A stretch of 64,000 nt of DNA from Muribaculaceae bacterium (lineage in GTDB: Bacteria > Bacteroidota > Bacteroidia > Bacteroidales > Muribaculaceae). Both the position numbers and the translations under genes were made by a program. Below, in pieces: positions 7,620-16,465 of this stretch. The stretch lies in NCBI GenBank assembly GCA_017436845.1, contig JAFSCJ010000005.1, forward strand, positions 62,001 to 126,000. The letters run 5' to 3'. The notes beneath the pieces were generated by a model. The model had not been told where the DNA came from. It ran no database searches and saw only the letters and a program-made list of their open reading frames with translations. The stretch's first letter is position 1; each line of letters opens with the position of its first letter.

Positions 7620-9584
7620 TTATGACTTATAGTTACGAGTTTGAACCTTGATAGCTTCGTATTCGAGTGGTTCTTTGATGAGAGTAGGTTCAGCGTTGTC
7701 GTCGCCTTCATAGTTCCAGCATGCAACATAGAAGTAGTTGGCGTCATCACGCATAGCTTCACCTTCTTCAGTTTGGAATTCTTCGCGGAAGTGACCACCA
7801 CAGCTTTCGTTGCGGTTAAGTGCGTCATAAGCGATGAGTTCACCCATAGTGATAAAGTCTTTCAAACGGAATGCTTTGTCGAGTTCGACATTCATGCCGT
7901 TGCCAGCTTCACCAGGAACAAAGAGGTTAGATTCAAATTCTTTGCGAAGTGCTTTCAACTTGCCAAGGGCGTCTTCAAGACCTTCTTTTGTACGAGCCAT
8001 ACCAACAAGATCCCAAAGGATGTGTCCAAGTTCTTTGTGGATAGAGTCAACAGAGCGTTTACCCTTGATGTTAAGAAGAGCTTGTTCAGCTTCGATACAT
8101 TGTTTTTCAGCTTCGTCAAATTCCGGAGTGTTAGTTTGGAAGTGAGGAACAGTGATTTGGTCAGAAAGATAGTTTTGGATAGTGAAAGGAAGCACGAAGT
8201 AACCATCAGCAAGACCTTGCATAAGAGCAGATGCACCAAGACGGTTAGCACCGTGGTCAGAGAAGTTACATTCACCGATAGCAAATAGACCCTTGATTGA
8301 TGTTTGAAGCTCGTAGTCAACCCAGATACCACCCATTGTGTAGTGGATAGCAGGATAGATCATCATTGGTTCTTCATAAGGAGAAACGTCAGTGATTTCT
8401 TCATACATGTCGAAGAGGTTGCCATAACGTTGAGCAACTGCATCTTTACCAAGACGGTTGATAGCTTCGCTAAAGTCAAGGAATACGGCAAGACCAGTGT
8501 TGTTTACACCAAATCCTTTATCGCAACGTTCTTTAGCTGCGCGAGAAGCAACGTCACGAGGTACGAGGTTACCAAATGCTGGGTAACGACGTTCCAAGTA
8601 GTAGTCGCGATCTTCTTCAGGGATTTGAGATCCTTTGAGTGTTCCTTCTTGAAGTTTTTTAGCGTCTTCAAGTTTTTTAGGTACCCAGATGCGTCCGTCG
8701 TTACGGAGAGATTCTGACATAAGAGTCAATTTAGATTGTTTGTCTCCGTGAACAGGGATACATGTTGGGTGAATTTGTACATATGCAGGGTTAGCAAACC
8801 AAGCACCTTTACGGTAGCAAGCCATAGCAGCACTACAGTTACAAGCCATGGCATTGGTAGAAAGGAAGAATGCATTACCATAACCACCGGTAGCAATAAC
8901 TACAGCGTGAGCGGCAAAGCGTTCAAATTTACCTGTTACCAAGTTTTTAGCAATGATACCGCGAGCGCGACCATCGATCATTACAACATCGTGCATCTCG
9001 TAACGGTTGTAGCTCTTAACTTTGCCAAGTTCGATTTGGCGGTTAAGTGAAGAGTAAGCACCGAGAAGAAGTTGTTGACCTGTTTGTCCTTTAGCGTAGA
9101 AAGTACGTGATACTTGAGCGCCACCGAAAGAACGGTTAGCAAGCAAACCGCCATATTCGCGAGCGAAAGGAACACCTTGAGCAACGCATTGGTCGATGAT
9201 GTTGTTCGCTACTTCAGCAAGACGATAAACGTTAGCTTCGCGAGCACGATAGTCTCCACCTTTTACAGTATCATAGAATAGACGATAAACTGAGTCACCG
9301 TCATTTTGATAGTTCTTAGCAGCATTGATACCACCTTGTGCAGCAATAGAGTGTGCACGACGAGGTGAATCCTGAATATTAAAATTGAGCACATTGAAGC
9401 CCATTTCAGCGAGTGTAGAAGCTGCTGATGCTCCGGCAAGACCGGTTCCCACAACGATAATGTCAAGACGACGTTTGTTTGCGGGGTTTACAAGCTTTTG
9501 ATGAGCTTTATAGTTGGTCCATTTCTCTGCAACAGGACCTGCCGGTATTTTTGAATCGACTGTGATATTTTTATTTTCTGCCAT
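7620..9584 (-). CDS. frdA: Fumarate reductase / succinate dehydrogenase flavoprotein subunit
   Basis: 654 residues, usual for the Bacteroidetes/epsilon-type enzyme. The FAD-binding dinucleotide fold is [20 protein letters not shown] near residue 45. The flavin-linking His segment is [17 protein letters not shown]. The active-site region includes HPTCIP and the capping-domain Arg motif [27 protein letters not shown] and the C-terminal [17 protein letters not shown] close the flavin domain. It sits between frdC (5-base gap) and frdB. Confidence 0.96.
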   Translation of the reverse strand: MAENKNITVDSKIPAGPVAEKWTNYKAHQKLVNPANKRRLDIIVVGTGLAGASAASTLAEMGFNVLNFNIQDSPRRAHSIAAQGGINAAKNYQNDGDSVYRLFYDTVKGGDYRAREANVYRLAEVANNIIDQCVAQGVPFAREYGGLLANRSFGGAQVSRTFYAKGQTGQQLLLGAYSSLNRQIELGKVKSYNRYEMHDVVMIDGRARGIIAKNLVTGKFERFAAHAVVIATGGYGNAFFLSTNAMACNCSAAMACYRKGAWFANPAYVQIHPTCIPVHGDKQSKLTLMSESLRNDGRIWVPKKLEDAKKLQEGTLKGSQIPEEDRDYYLERRYPAFGNLVPRDVASRAAKERCDKGFGVNNTGLAVFLDFSEAINRLGKDAVAQRYGNLFDMYEEITDVSPYEEPMMIYPAIHYTMGGIWVDYELQTSIKGLFAIGECNFSDHGANRLGASALMQGLADGYFVLPFTIQNYLSDQITVPHFQTNTPEFDEAEKQCIEAEQALLNIKGKRSVDSIHKELGHILWDLVGMARTKEGLEDALGKLKALRKEFESNLFVPGEAGNGMNVELDKAFRLKDFITMGELIAYDALNRNESCGGHFREEFQTEEGEAMRDDANYFYVACWNYEGDDNAEPTLIKEPLEYEAIKVQTRNYKS

Positions 9585-9589
9585 ATCGA

Positions 9590-10582
9590 TTAGTTATTAG
9601 CGGGTTGTTCTTGATTTTCAACTGCAACAGTGTCGGTAGTTTCAACTGTTGTATCAGGGTTAGCAACTGCTTCTTCAGCAGGAACTACGACCGGAGCAAC
9701 CGGTTTGGTACATAAAGAATCAAGGCTTTGAGCTGTTTTTTGGAATTCAGCTTGAAGCGCTTGCATTTTTTGCATTGCTTCAGGATCAAATTGACCTTTT
9801 GCACTCATTTGTATTTCTTGTGCTTTTTCTTGGAAATGTTCAAGAACGATAGCTTTATATTGTCCTTTTAATTCTGTATTGTAAAGGTATTCACCTTGGT
9901 TTGCTTGATAGGTAAACCATCCTGCTTGAACAATGAATAGACCAATTACAATGGTAGTCCAAGCGCATGAAATCTTTTTAAGACGTGGCAACCAAGTATT
10001 GTTGTTCCATCCTGCTGATTGGAACATTGACCAAAAACCATGGTTCATGTGGAACCAAAGAGCAATGAACCCAATTATGTAAACAACAGGGGTCCACCAA
10101 CTTTGGAATGCAAATTGAATAAACAATGATCCTGCTGTTACAGGGATTGAAGCACCTTCGGCAGTTGTGTAGAAGTGGTTGCCGATGATTTCTTGCCATT
10201 GCATTTTATACCAAAATTGGATAAAGTGAACGACCATGAATGCTACAACAACAATACCGAGAACGAGCATGTTTTTAGATGACCATTCTACAGATTTGGG
10301 TGTAGAAGTTACTGCATAGCGGTTATTACCGCGTGCCTTACGGTTTTGAATGGTAAGGATAAATGCATACAAAATGTGTACAACGAACAAAAGAGCCAAA
10401 CCGGCACAAGCAACCAATGCATACCAATTTGCGCCAAGGAAAGCACAAACTGAATTATAGGCTGCAGGCCAAAGAATAGCCACAGAGTTCATCAGCACGT
10501 GAAACGTAACGAATAGGACAAGGCATGCTCCGGTAATAGACATAAGGAGCTTCCTACCTATAGATGAGCTTTTTAACCACAT
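9590..10582 (-). CDS. frdC: Fumarate reductase cytochrome b subunit with a long C-terminal extension
   Basis: 330 residues, against about 220-235 for the family. Residues 1-230 form a five-helix membrane anchor that holds two b hemes. Candidate heme ligands are His28, His69, His119 and His178, in helices resembling the Wolinella FrdC pattern. After the last helix (about 207-225) comes a 95-residue hydrophilic tail: a Gln/Glu/Ala-rich probable coiled coil (about 237-292) followed by a Pro/Val/Glu/Thr-rich end with one cysteine. Five helices with a cytoplasmic N-terminus would put this tail in the periplasm. I know of no function for it. First gene of frdCAB. Confidence 0.92.
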   Translation of the reverse strand: MWLKSSSIGRKLLMSITGACLVLFVTFHVLMNSVAILWPAAYNSVCAFLGANWYALVACAGLALLFVVHILYAFILTIQNRKARGNNRYAVTSTPKSVEWSSKNMLVLGIVVVAFMVVHFIQFWYKMQWQEIIGNHFYTTAEGASIPVTAGSLFIQFAFQSWWTPVVYIIGFIALWFHMNHGFWSMFQSAGWNNNTWLPRLKKISCAWTTIVIGLFIVQAGWFTYQANQGEYLYNTELKGQYKAIVLEHFQEKAQEIQMSAKGQFDPEAMQKMQALQAEFQKTAQSLDSLCTKPVAPVVVPAEEAVANPDTTVETTDTVAVENQEQPANN

Positions 10583-10645
10583 AAAAGTTAGAAAAATTTA
10601 GTTATTAATTGAGTTTATTATAAGTTACTATTGTTCTAATTAATT

Positions 10646-10677
10646 GCAAATTTAATGGAAATAAAGGTTGTTGCCAA
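10646..10677 (-). promoter_or_regulatory. Promoter of frdCAB
   Basis: The minus strand has TAAATTTGC (10646-10654), a perfect -7 box, with TTG (10675-10677) exactly 20 bases upstream. This is a full Bacteroidetes sigma-AB promoter. The leader is about 60 bases. Confidence 0.7.
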
Positions 10678-10717
10678 CATTTAAAGAAAAAATTCTATAA
10701 ACTTTGTCGTTTTTTTA

Positions 10718-10726
10718 TAATTTTGC
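10718..10726 (+). promoter_or_regulatory. -7 box of the secreted glucosaminidase gene
   Basis: TAATTTTGC matches TAnnTTTGC about 74 bases before the ATG at 10800. The -33 region has no clear TTG. Confidence 0.5.
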
Positions 10727-10799
10727 ACACTAAATTAAATTGCCTTAATAGGTGCTTATTCAGAAATTCATAATAAAAACATCTAATATCACAATTGGA

Positions 10800-13253
10800 A
10801 TGAGAAAAATTTATACGTTTGTTTTCTTAATGCATTTAGCTATAGCAACTGCATTTGCCGCGACACCCATTCTTGGGACTAATGTTGCCACTGCTGAGCG
10901 CATGTATCAATTTGTTAAATCCCAAAACAGTTCATTTGATAGGGAAATTGCAGAGCAATTCATCGCTGTATCCACTGTTTACGGACTCAGAGGAGATATC
11001 GCCTTGTGTCAATCTATTATTGAGACAGGATGGTTTAAATATACAGGTGGTACGGCTGTTACCGCTGATGACCACAATTATTGCGGACTTGGTGTTACAA
11101 CCCTTGGAGAAAAAGGTTGTCAATTCTCTACTGTCAAAGAAGGGGTAACAGCACAAATACAACATTTATATGCCTATGCGTGTACAAAATCTCTACCATC
11201 CGGAGAAACATTAATTGACCCTCGATTTAATTATGTATCGCGAGGTAGTGCTCCTAATTGGGAAGACCTTGGTAGTGGAAAATGGGCAACCGCAGCCGGA
11301 TATGGTGACAAAATCATTGCAATGTATAATGATATGATGGCATTTAAGGTTACTGGTGATGAAGGCTCAACAACTCCATCAAATCCCACAACAGCATCAT
11401 TGACAGCAAGCACAACATCGGTATCATTGACCGGAACATGTGGTGGCACTTCAACAACAGCCTCAGTAACAATTACAGGTACAAATCTTCCTTATGATAT
11501 TGTTTACAACTCAAGTTCATCGGCATTTAAAGTAACAACTTCAAATTGGAATGTACGCACAGGAGGCACATTAAATATCACCCTTGACACATCAAAAACA
11601 GCAGGAACATACACCGGATATATCGCTGTACAAAATGGCTCAGACACAACCATCAGGGTAGAAATAAATTGTACCGGAACGTTGTCAGAAGGCTCAACTA
11701 CACCATCAAACCCAACTACTGCGTCGTTAACGGCAAGCACAACATCAGTGTCTTTGACCGGAACATGTGGTGGGACCTCTTCGTCTGCATCAGTGAATAT
11801 TACCGGAACAAATCTTCCTTATGATATTGTTTACAACTCAAGTTCATCGGCATTTAAAGTAACAACTTCAAATTGGAATGTACGCACAGGAGGCACATTA
11901 AATATCACCCTTGACACATCAAAAACAGCGGGAACATACACCGGATATATCGCTGTACAAAGTGGTTCCAATACATCTATCAGAGTGGAAATAAATTGTA
12001 CCGGAGTTTTATCATCAGGCACTTCTACGCCTTCTACACCTTCGGCTGTGCCAAATCAGTTCACTACCGATTGGTGTTATTCGGCAGCTAACGGTTCATC
12101 TGTTTCGTGGATGAATCCGGCAAATGATTATACTCGCAACATGGCATTAAAAGATGGTAAATTATATGTTGTGCAACGTGATCCCGATAATTCAAAAGGT
12201 TATATGCGCATAGTTGATGCTTATACAGGTACATTAAAAGGGACTTTGCCATCAACAGGAGTTACTGATGATGCCTACCAATTTGCGTCTGTTGCAAATA
12301 TGGGTGGTACTATTGTAGCATGTAATCTTGCTTATGGCGCAACAAGCACATTAAAAGTATATAGCTGGAGTAGCGATACAGCAACGCCGTCATTGATACT
12401 TGAAACGACTAATCATGGAGCACGTGCCGGAGACTTGATGTGTGCGTCAGGAACAATCAATAATGGTAAATTATATTTTGCATCAAACACAGGTTATCCG
12501 GGACAAATCATCGTTTATACGATTGTAAACGGACAATCAACAGGCACTTCTGTAATTACACTAAAAGATTCATCGGGAAATGCTTATGATCTCGGTGGCG
12601 GATTTGCTGTTATTGAGGTTAAGGTGTTAAGTGATGGTACAATATGGGCAGTTGGTAAAAACGGAGTCCCTGCATTATTTAGCTCTAATGGAACATTAAT
12701 ACGCCAATTGTCAACATCGGCACTTGATGGTAATATATTAGGCTCAAGCTATGCGCCATTTGACTTTGGTAGCTATAAATTGGCGGCAGCAATAACATAT
12801 AAGACTTCAGCTCAACAAGGATATTTAAATCTTATTGATGTGACGAAAGGTGAAGCTTCGGCAACAAAGATAAATAGCTTCCCTGTTCTTGGAGCAAGTG
12901 GAGTAACTAATGGAACCTTTGTTTCAACTGCTATAGCTGAGGTAGAAAACAACAAAATTCACTTGTGGGCTTTAATCCCCAAACAAGGTGTTGCTAAATA
13001 CACAGCAACTGCTCCAGCCGGCATAGACGACATTATTGCCGATAATAGTAATGTTTCAATAAACAAATTCGGTAATGTCATTAAAGTGCAAGGTGGAGTA
13101 GCAAGTGAAATTATGCTTGTCTCAATGTCGGGTGCTGTTGCAGCTCGCGATTCAGGCAATGAACTTGTTGTTGACTCAATGCCTAAAGGTATATATGTAG
13201 CTGTTGCCATAATGAGCGATGGCTCTCGTGTGGCATCTAAGATTGCATTGTAA
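10800..13253 (+). CDS. Secreted glucosaminidase (GH73-like) with two Ig-like repeats, propeller-like domain and T9SS tail
   Basis: 817 residues from the ATG that begins a clear signal peptide (MRKIYTFVFL...AFA); an upstream GTG at 10752 is rejected. Residues about 30-190 form a glucosaminidase domain of the type that cuts the glycan strand of peptidoglycan, with the likely catalytic Glu75 in QSIIETGWF and NYCGLG, KEGV and WATAAGYGDKI motifs. Two near-identical 109-residue Ig-like repeats follow (about 189-406). Next is a propeller-like region with DGKLYVV and AYTGTLKG motifs. The last 75 residues resemble a T9SS type A sorting domain (SMSGAVAARD, PKGIYVAVA). It shares this design with the amidase at 55.7-59.8 kb. 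Surface location is inferred. Confidence 0.85.
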   Translation: MRKIYTFVFLMHLAIATAFAATPILGTNVATAERMYQFVKSQNSSFDREIAEQFIAVSTVYGLRGDIALCQSIIETGWFKYTGGTAVTADDHNYCGLGVTTLGEKGCQFSTVKEGVTAQIQHLYAYACTKSLPSGETLIDPRFNYVSRGSAPNWEDLGSGKWATAAGYGDKIIAMYNDMMAFKVTGDEGSTTPSNPTTASLTASTTSVSLTGTCGGTSTTASVTITGTNLPYDIVYNSSSSAFKVTTSNWNVRTGGTLNITLDTSKTAGTYTGYIAVQNGSDTTIRVEINCTGTLSEGSTTPSNPTTASLTASTTSVSLTGTCGGTSSSASVNITGTNLPYDIVYNSSSSAFKVTTSNWNVRTGGTLNITLDTSKTAGTYTGYIAVQSGSNTSIRVEINCTGVLSSGTSTPSTPSAVPNQFTTDWCYSAANGSSVSWMNPANDYTRNMALKDGKLYVVQRDPDNSKGYMRIVDAYTGTLKGTLPSTGVTDDAYQFASVANMGGTIVACNLAYGATSTLKVYSWSSDTATPSLILETTNHGARAGDLMCASGTINNGKLYFASNTGYPGQIIVYTIVNGQSTGTSVITLKDSSGNAYDLGGGFAVIEVKVLSDGTIWAVGKNGVPALFSSNGTLIRQLSTSALDGNILGSSYAPFDFGSYKLAAAITYKTSAQQGYLNLIDVTKGEASATKINSFPVLGASGVTNGTFVSTAIAEVENNKIHLWALIPKQGVAKYTATAPAGIDDIIADNSNVSINKFGNVIKVQGGVASEIMLVSMSGAVAARDSGNELVVDSMPKGIYVAVAIMSDGSRVASKIAL
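11364..12017 (+). repeat. Two tandem 327-bp coding repeats
   Basis: Copy A is 11364-11690 and copy B is 11691-12017. A central block (11481-11602 and 11808-11929) is identical over 122 bases, and after one mismatch identity continues for about 30 more, while both flanks show many differences. The pattern suggests recent gene conversion between the repeats. Confidence 0.85.
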
Positions 13254-13274
13254 TATCGAATTTTTAATAAAGAC

Positions 13275-13310
13275 AGCGACGCCCTCTCATGCAGATGAGA
13301 GGGCGTCGCT
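13275..13310. terminator. Bidirectional terminator between convergent genes
   Basis: AGCGACGCCCTCTCA (13275-13289) pairs perfectly with TGAGAGGGCGTCGCT (13296-13310) around a six-base loop. It lies between the glucosaminidase gene and the converging SGNH hydrolase gene. Confidence 0.85.
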
Positions 13311-13325
13311 ATTTAGAATTGTTGA

Positions 13326-14435
13326 TTATTTTATCAATGGACGAAGAACGGGAACGAGCTTTTGCGCATAGTATTTAAACCCTAAGTCGGTCAAGTGAAT
13401 ACCGTCAACTGTTCCATCATCTTCAACTCCGTCAAGATTTACGCAATCCACATAATATAAATTATTGGGATTTTCTATCATAAGTTTTTCGTAGTTGCGA
13501 CGGAATGCAGCATTTTTCCTCGGAAGATAATCGCGCATCTTTGCATCATAACGGGCATAAGGATAGATAGGACCTTCTACCATTACGATGGGAACATCGG
13601 GGCGGGCTGTGCGCAAGATGTTAATGAAATCATAGGTCAGTGTATCGCACATCATTTCGGTACAGTTAGGAATTGGATCGATTAAGAATAAATCGGCATC
13701 GGAAATTTGAGCCATTGCACGGGCCATGCAGAAGTCCATTTTGCCTTCACCGCTGATACCTATATTTACTACTTCACAATTTAGCTCGCGACTGATGATG
13801 TTTGTTGCCGCCATTCCGCTTCGTGAAGCACAGCCACCTTGAAGAATACTTGTTCCGTAGGCTACGATTTTCTTGTCGTGGCGTATGATATCTTTATTCC
13901 CAGGTGTGATTGTAGAGCCACTATCGATAGCTACCCACAAGTCTTCGACTCCGTCATAAAGAGGCATATAAATCATGTATTCTTTCATGCCGGGGTCGAG
14001 ATTTTCGACATATATTTTTTCGCACATCTTGGTCTCTTTGTCGGCATTAGGTCGATTAGTATTAACATGACGCCATACAGAGTCTCCTTCAAGGATATAA
14101 AGATCTGTCCCTTTTAGTCCGGTATCGGCCATGTGAAGCATGTGGGTATTCCACAATAATTTGTATTTAACCCCCACGCGCCGCGAGTCAGTAGCAAATC
14201 TCACTGCAATGCCAGCACTACATTGAGCGCGTTCCCAAAGTGTTGAACGCACACTATCTTCAAGATAAGCAGGGATGCGAGTGTATTTTCGCAAGGTGTT
14301 GTCCCACCCTTTGTTTATAATTCTCAACTCTTGAGCGTCAACATATTGTAATGGGGCGTTTTCGGCTTGAGCTGATGCTATTGCGCTTGTTGATAAAGCG
14401 GCAATGCCGATAAAAAGTTTCTTGATCGTTTTCAT
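13326..14435 (-). CDS. Exported SGNH/GDSL hydrolase
   Basis: About 369 residues from the ATG at 14435, which begins a signal peptide (MKTIKKLFIGIAAL...ASAQA); the longer frame to 14489 is unlikely. The N-terminal third is a beta-rich domain like that found before Bacteroidetes SGNH esterases. The catalytic domain has the block I serine in VAYGTSILQGG, block II GISGEGKMD, and block V Asp and His in VDGIHLTDLG. Such enzymes remove acetyl or other acyl groups, often from glycans, in the periplasm or on the surface. Substrate unknown. It stands alone between convergent and divergent neighbours. Confidence 0.85.
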   Translation of the reverse strand: MKTIKKLFIGIAALSTSAIASAQAENAPLQYVDAQELRIINKGWDNTLRKYTRIPAYLEDSVRSTLWERAQCSAGIAVRFATDSRRVGVKYKLLWNTHMLHMADTGLKGTDLYILEGDSVWRHVNTNRPNADKETKMCEKIYVENLDPGMKEYMIYMPLYDGVEDLWVAIDSGSTITPGNKDIIRHDKKIVAYGTSILQGGCASRSGMAATNIISRELNCEVVNIGISGEGKMDFCMARAMAQISDADLFLIDPIPNCTEMMCDTLTYDFINILRTARPDVPIVMVEGPIYPYARYDAKMRDYLPRKNAAFRRNYEKLMIENPNNLYYVDCVNLDGVEDDGTVDGIHLTDLGFKYYAQKLVPVLRPLIK

Positions 14436-14456
14436 GAGATAAAATTTAGATTTATA

Positions 14457-14464
14457 CAAAGATA
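14457..14464 (-). promoter_or_regulatory. -7 box of the SGNH hydrolase gene
   Basis: The minus strand reads TATCTTTG, matching TAnnTTTG, 21 bases before the start codon. A TTG lies 22 bases further upstream (14487-14489). Confidence 0.5.
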
Positions 14465-14571
14465 CGACAAACGAGCAAAACAACACCAAGCTTGCATGGA
14501 TGTTTTACAGCGAGTGCAGTATATTTTCGAGGTTTTCCTCAAAAATACAAAATAAATCTTCTCAAAATTGT

Positions 14572-14579
14572 TATATTTG
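14572..14579 (+). promoter_or_regulatory. -7 box of the DUF308 gene
   Basis: TATATTTG matches TAnnTTTG, 22 bases before the ATG at 14602. No -33 TTG is obvious. Confidence 0.4.
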
Positions 14580-14601
14580 TAAATACTTAAAATTTAAAGC
14601 T

Positions 14602-15159
14602 ATGAATCTAAGGAGTAATATCGTTGTCAATCTGCTGATTTTAGCAGTGGGCATATTGTTGATTGTGTTTTGTAATGGTAATGTGTTGTCAACATTGATT
14701 ATTATTATCGGGATTGCATTTATTATCCCATGTCTTGCAAACATCATTATGATTTTAACTCGCAAGGAGAAAGATAAAGAGGGTAATAACATCAATAGGA
14801 GCAAAGCCTCGTTTGCCTCTGGGCTGATTGCCAGCCTTGGTGGGATAGGTCTTGGCGCTTGGATGGTGATTAGTCCCGAATCGTTAATGGGGATTATGGT
14901 GTATCTTTTTGCTGCAATGCTTGTGATAGCGGGGTTGTACAATATAATAATGCTGGCTTTTGGTCATCGTCCTATGAAATTCCCGTTGTGGATGTATATA
15001 CTCCCCTCACTCATGACAATTGCCGGCATCATAATATTATGTACCGACATTAAGTCAATCGAATCAACCGTTGTATTGATTACAGGGATTGCGATGGTAG
15101 CCTTTGCAATTAATCGTTTCCTTGAGTTGGGAAAAATCGGCGACGAACATACTCGCTAA
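14602..15159 (+). CDS. DUF308 / HdeD-like membrane protein
   Basis: 185 residues with about six hydrophobic helices in paired form (residues about 7-24, 27-45, 66-87, 91-110, 121-138 and 147-165) and a short charged loop RKEKDKEGNNINRSK. This fits the DUF308/HdeD family of small inner-membrane proteins; in Escherichia coli HdeD is linked to acid stress, but no role is established for this form. A longer frame starting at 14500 is discarded because ATG 14602 follows a -7 box and starts cleanly before the first helix. Its 3' end overlaps the opposing kinase-like gene by 50 bases. Confidence 0.75.
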   Translation: MNLRSNIVVNLLILAVGILLIVFCNGNVLSTLIIIIGIAFIIPCLANIIMILTRKEKDKEGNNINRSKASFASGLIASLGGIGLGAWMVISPESLMGIMVYLFAAMLVIAGLYNIIMLAFGHRPMKFPLWMYILPSLMTIAGIIILCTDIKSIESTVVLITGIAMVAFAINRFLELGKIGDEHTR

Positions 15160-15757
15160 TCAGTGCTACAATATCTTTCATCGGAAGCTTTGATGAGTCA
15201 ATTGACATATCATAGCTTGCCGAATCGCCCCAAGTCTTATCGGTATAGAAATTGTAATAGTGAGCGCGTAGTTTGTTGGTCTTTTCGGCTCGAGCACGCG
15301 CTTCATCTTTAGTCTTGCAGTCGCCACGGCGCATAATGCGTTCGATGCGAGCATCCATCGATGCATGAACAAATATCTTCAAACAGCGAGGGTGTTCACG
15401 CAAAACATAGTCGGCACTCCGACCAACAATTACACATGAATTCTTTTCTGCAATGGAGCGAATAACATCACTTTGAGCCTTGTAAATGTTATCGGAACTT
15501 ATGGAGGAAGATCCGGTGTATAACGCCATTGGATTATATCCCGGGCTAAATGCAATCATACCATTGAGGAATGAGGGAAATCGTTCATCAGATTTCTCTA
15601 TGAGCTCCTCGCTTATCCCGGCTTGTTTTGCCGCTTCACACAGCAATTCTTTGTCGTAATAAGTTATTCCTAATTCTTCGGCAAGCATCTTCCCGAGTTC
15701 ACGACCACCGCTACCAAATTGGCGTCCTATAGTGATTACATAATTGTTATTCTTCAT
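15110..15757 (-). CDS. Cytidylate-kinase-like protein
   Basis: 215 residues. The N-terminus YVITIGRQFGSGGRELGKML is the P-loop variant of the cytidylate kinase-like family (Pfam Cytidylate_kin2). VIVGRSADYVLRE and RIERIMRRGDCKTKDEARAR follow, the latter resembling the lid and base-binding part of NMP kinases. The true substrate of this family is uncertain, although it is usually annotated as CMP kinase-like. It follows cdd by 12 bases, so the two cytidine-related genes are probably co-transcribed. The last 50 bases overlap the converging DUF308 gene. Confidence 0.85.
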   Translation of the reverse strand: MKNNNYVITIGRQFGSGGRELGKMLAEELGITYYDKELLCEAAKQAGISEELIEKSDERFPSFLNGMIAFSPGYNPMALYTGSSSISSDNIYKAQSDVIRSIAEKNSCVIVGRSADYVLREHPRCLKIFVHASMDARIERIMRRGDCKTKDEARARAEKTNKLRAHYYNFYTDKTWGDSASYDMSIDSSKLPMKDIVALISEYVRRRFFPTQGND

Positions 15758-15769
15758 GGCTATTATGTA

Positions 15770-16243
15770 TTAAAATTCAGAAAAAGCGAGAGGCAATAAT
15801 GATTTAATTGATTTTAGAACGTAAATTTCATCACGCCCCACTAATATTACTTTTATATCGTTTTTAGCAAGTATCTCATATTCCAACAATGCTTGTCGGC
15901 AACTGCCACATGGAGAAATGGGCTTAGCTACCTCTTCTCCCGATGTGTCGCGAGCGGCTATTGCTATGGTTTTAAATTGGGCACCGGGAAATTGTGCGTG
16001 AGCATAGTAGCATGCCGTGCGCTCTGCACACGTTCCTGACGGGTATGCTACATTTTCCTGATTAGCACCGGTTACTATTTCCCCATTGTCAAGCAAAATT
16101 GCAGCACCGACACTGAATTTACTATATGGAGCATAGGCCCTAAATGTTGCTTTGCGAGCTTCATCAATTAGAGTCTTGTCGTCATTTTCTAAATCCTCAT
16201 ATTTATAAACGCCAATAACCGTTACGATTTCCATCTTTGCCAT
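15770..16243 (-). CDS. cdd: Cytidine deaminase
   Basis: About 157 residues. It converts cytidine and deoxycytidine to the uridine forms, releasing ammonia. The zinc site is visible as TCAERTACYYA (Cys ligand plus catalytic Glu) and PCGSCRQAL (two Cys ligands). YAPYSKFSVGAAILLDNGEI is the conserved substrate-binding segment. Starts at 16243 (MAKMEIV) or 16234 are both possible; an upstream ATG at 16258 is less likely. It has a well-formed promoter and leads the short operon with the kinase-like gene. Confidence 0.95.
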   Translation of the reverse strand: MAKMEIVTVIGVYKYEDLENDDKTLIDEARKATFRAYAPYSKFSVGAAILLDNGEIVTGANQENVAYPSGTCAERTACYYAHAQFPGAQFKTIAIAARDTSGEEVAKPISPCGSCRQALLEYEILAKNDIKVILVGRDEIYVLKSIKSLLPLAFSEF

Positions 16244-16271
16244 ATTCCAACAATACATTATATATTATAAC

Positions 16272-16302
16272 GCAAATATAACCAATCCTATCGAAAACTC
16301 AA
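16272..16302 (-). promoter_or_regulatory. Promoter of cdd
   Basis: The minus strand has TATATTTGC (16272-16280) with TTG (16300-16302) 19 bases upstream, a complete Bacteroidetes promoter. Confidence 0.65.
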
Positions 16303-16408
16303 TACACAAAATTTTTATTTAAGGGACAAAAGGAGCTAAATGTTTGCTCACAAACTTCTATTAGCGAAAAATAATCATTAAAAATTTTCATAAGTGAGGA
16401 ATAACTAT

Positions 16409-16417
16409 TAATTTTGC
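16409..16417 (+). promoter_or_regulatory. -7 box of the TPR gene
   Basis: TAATTTTGC, a perfect TAnnTTTGC, lies 49 bases before the start codon. No -33 TTG at proper spacing is seen. Confidence 0.5.
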
Positions 16418-16465
16418 AGTTCGGAAATTAACTATATTATTGATAATTAGAAACACTAACATAAC

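Noticed and set aside
7641-8288. 215-codon open frame opposite frdA
   Set aside because: It is antisense to a fully conserved gene and has no recognisable motif; its openness follows from codon use on the other strand. The same holds for the other long open frames opposite frdA.
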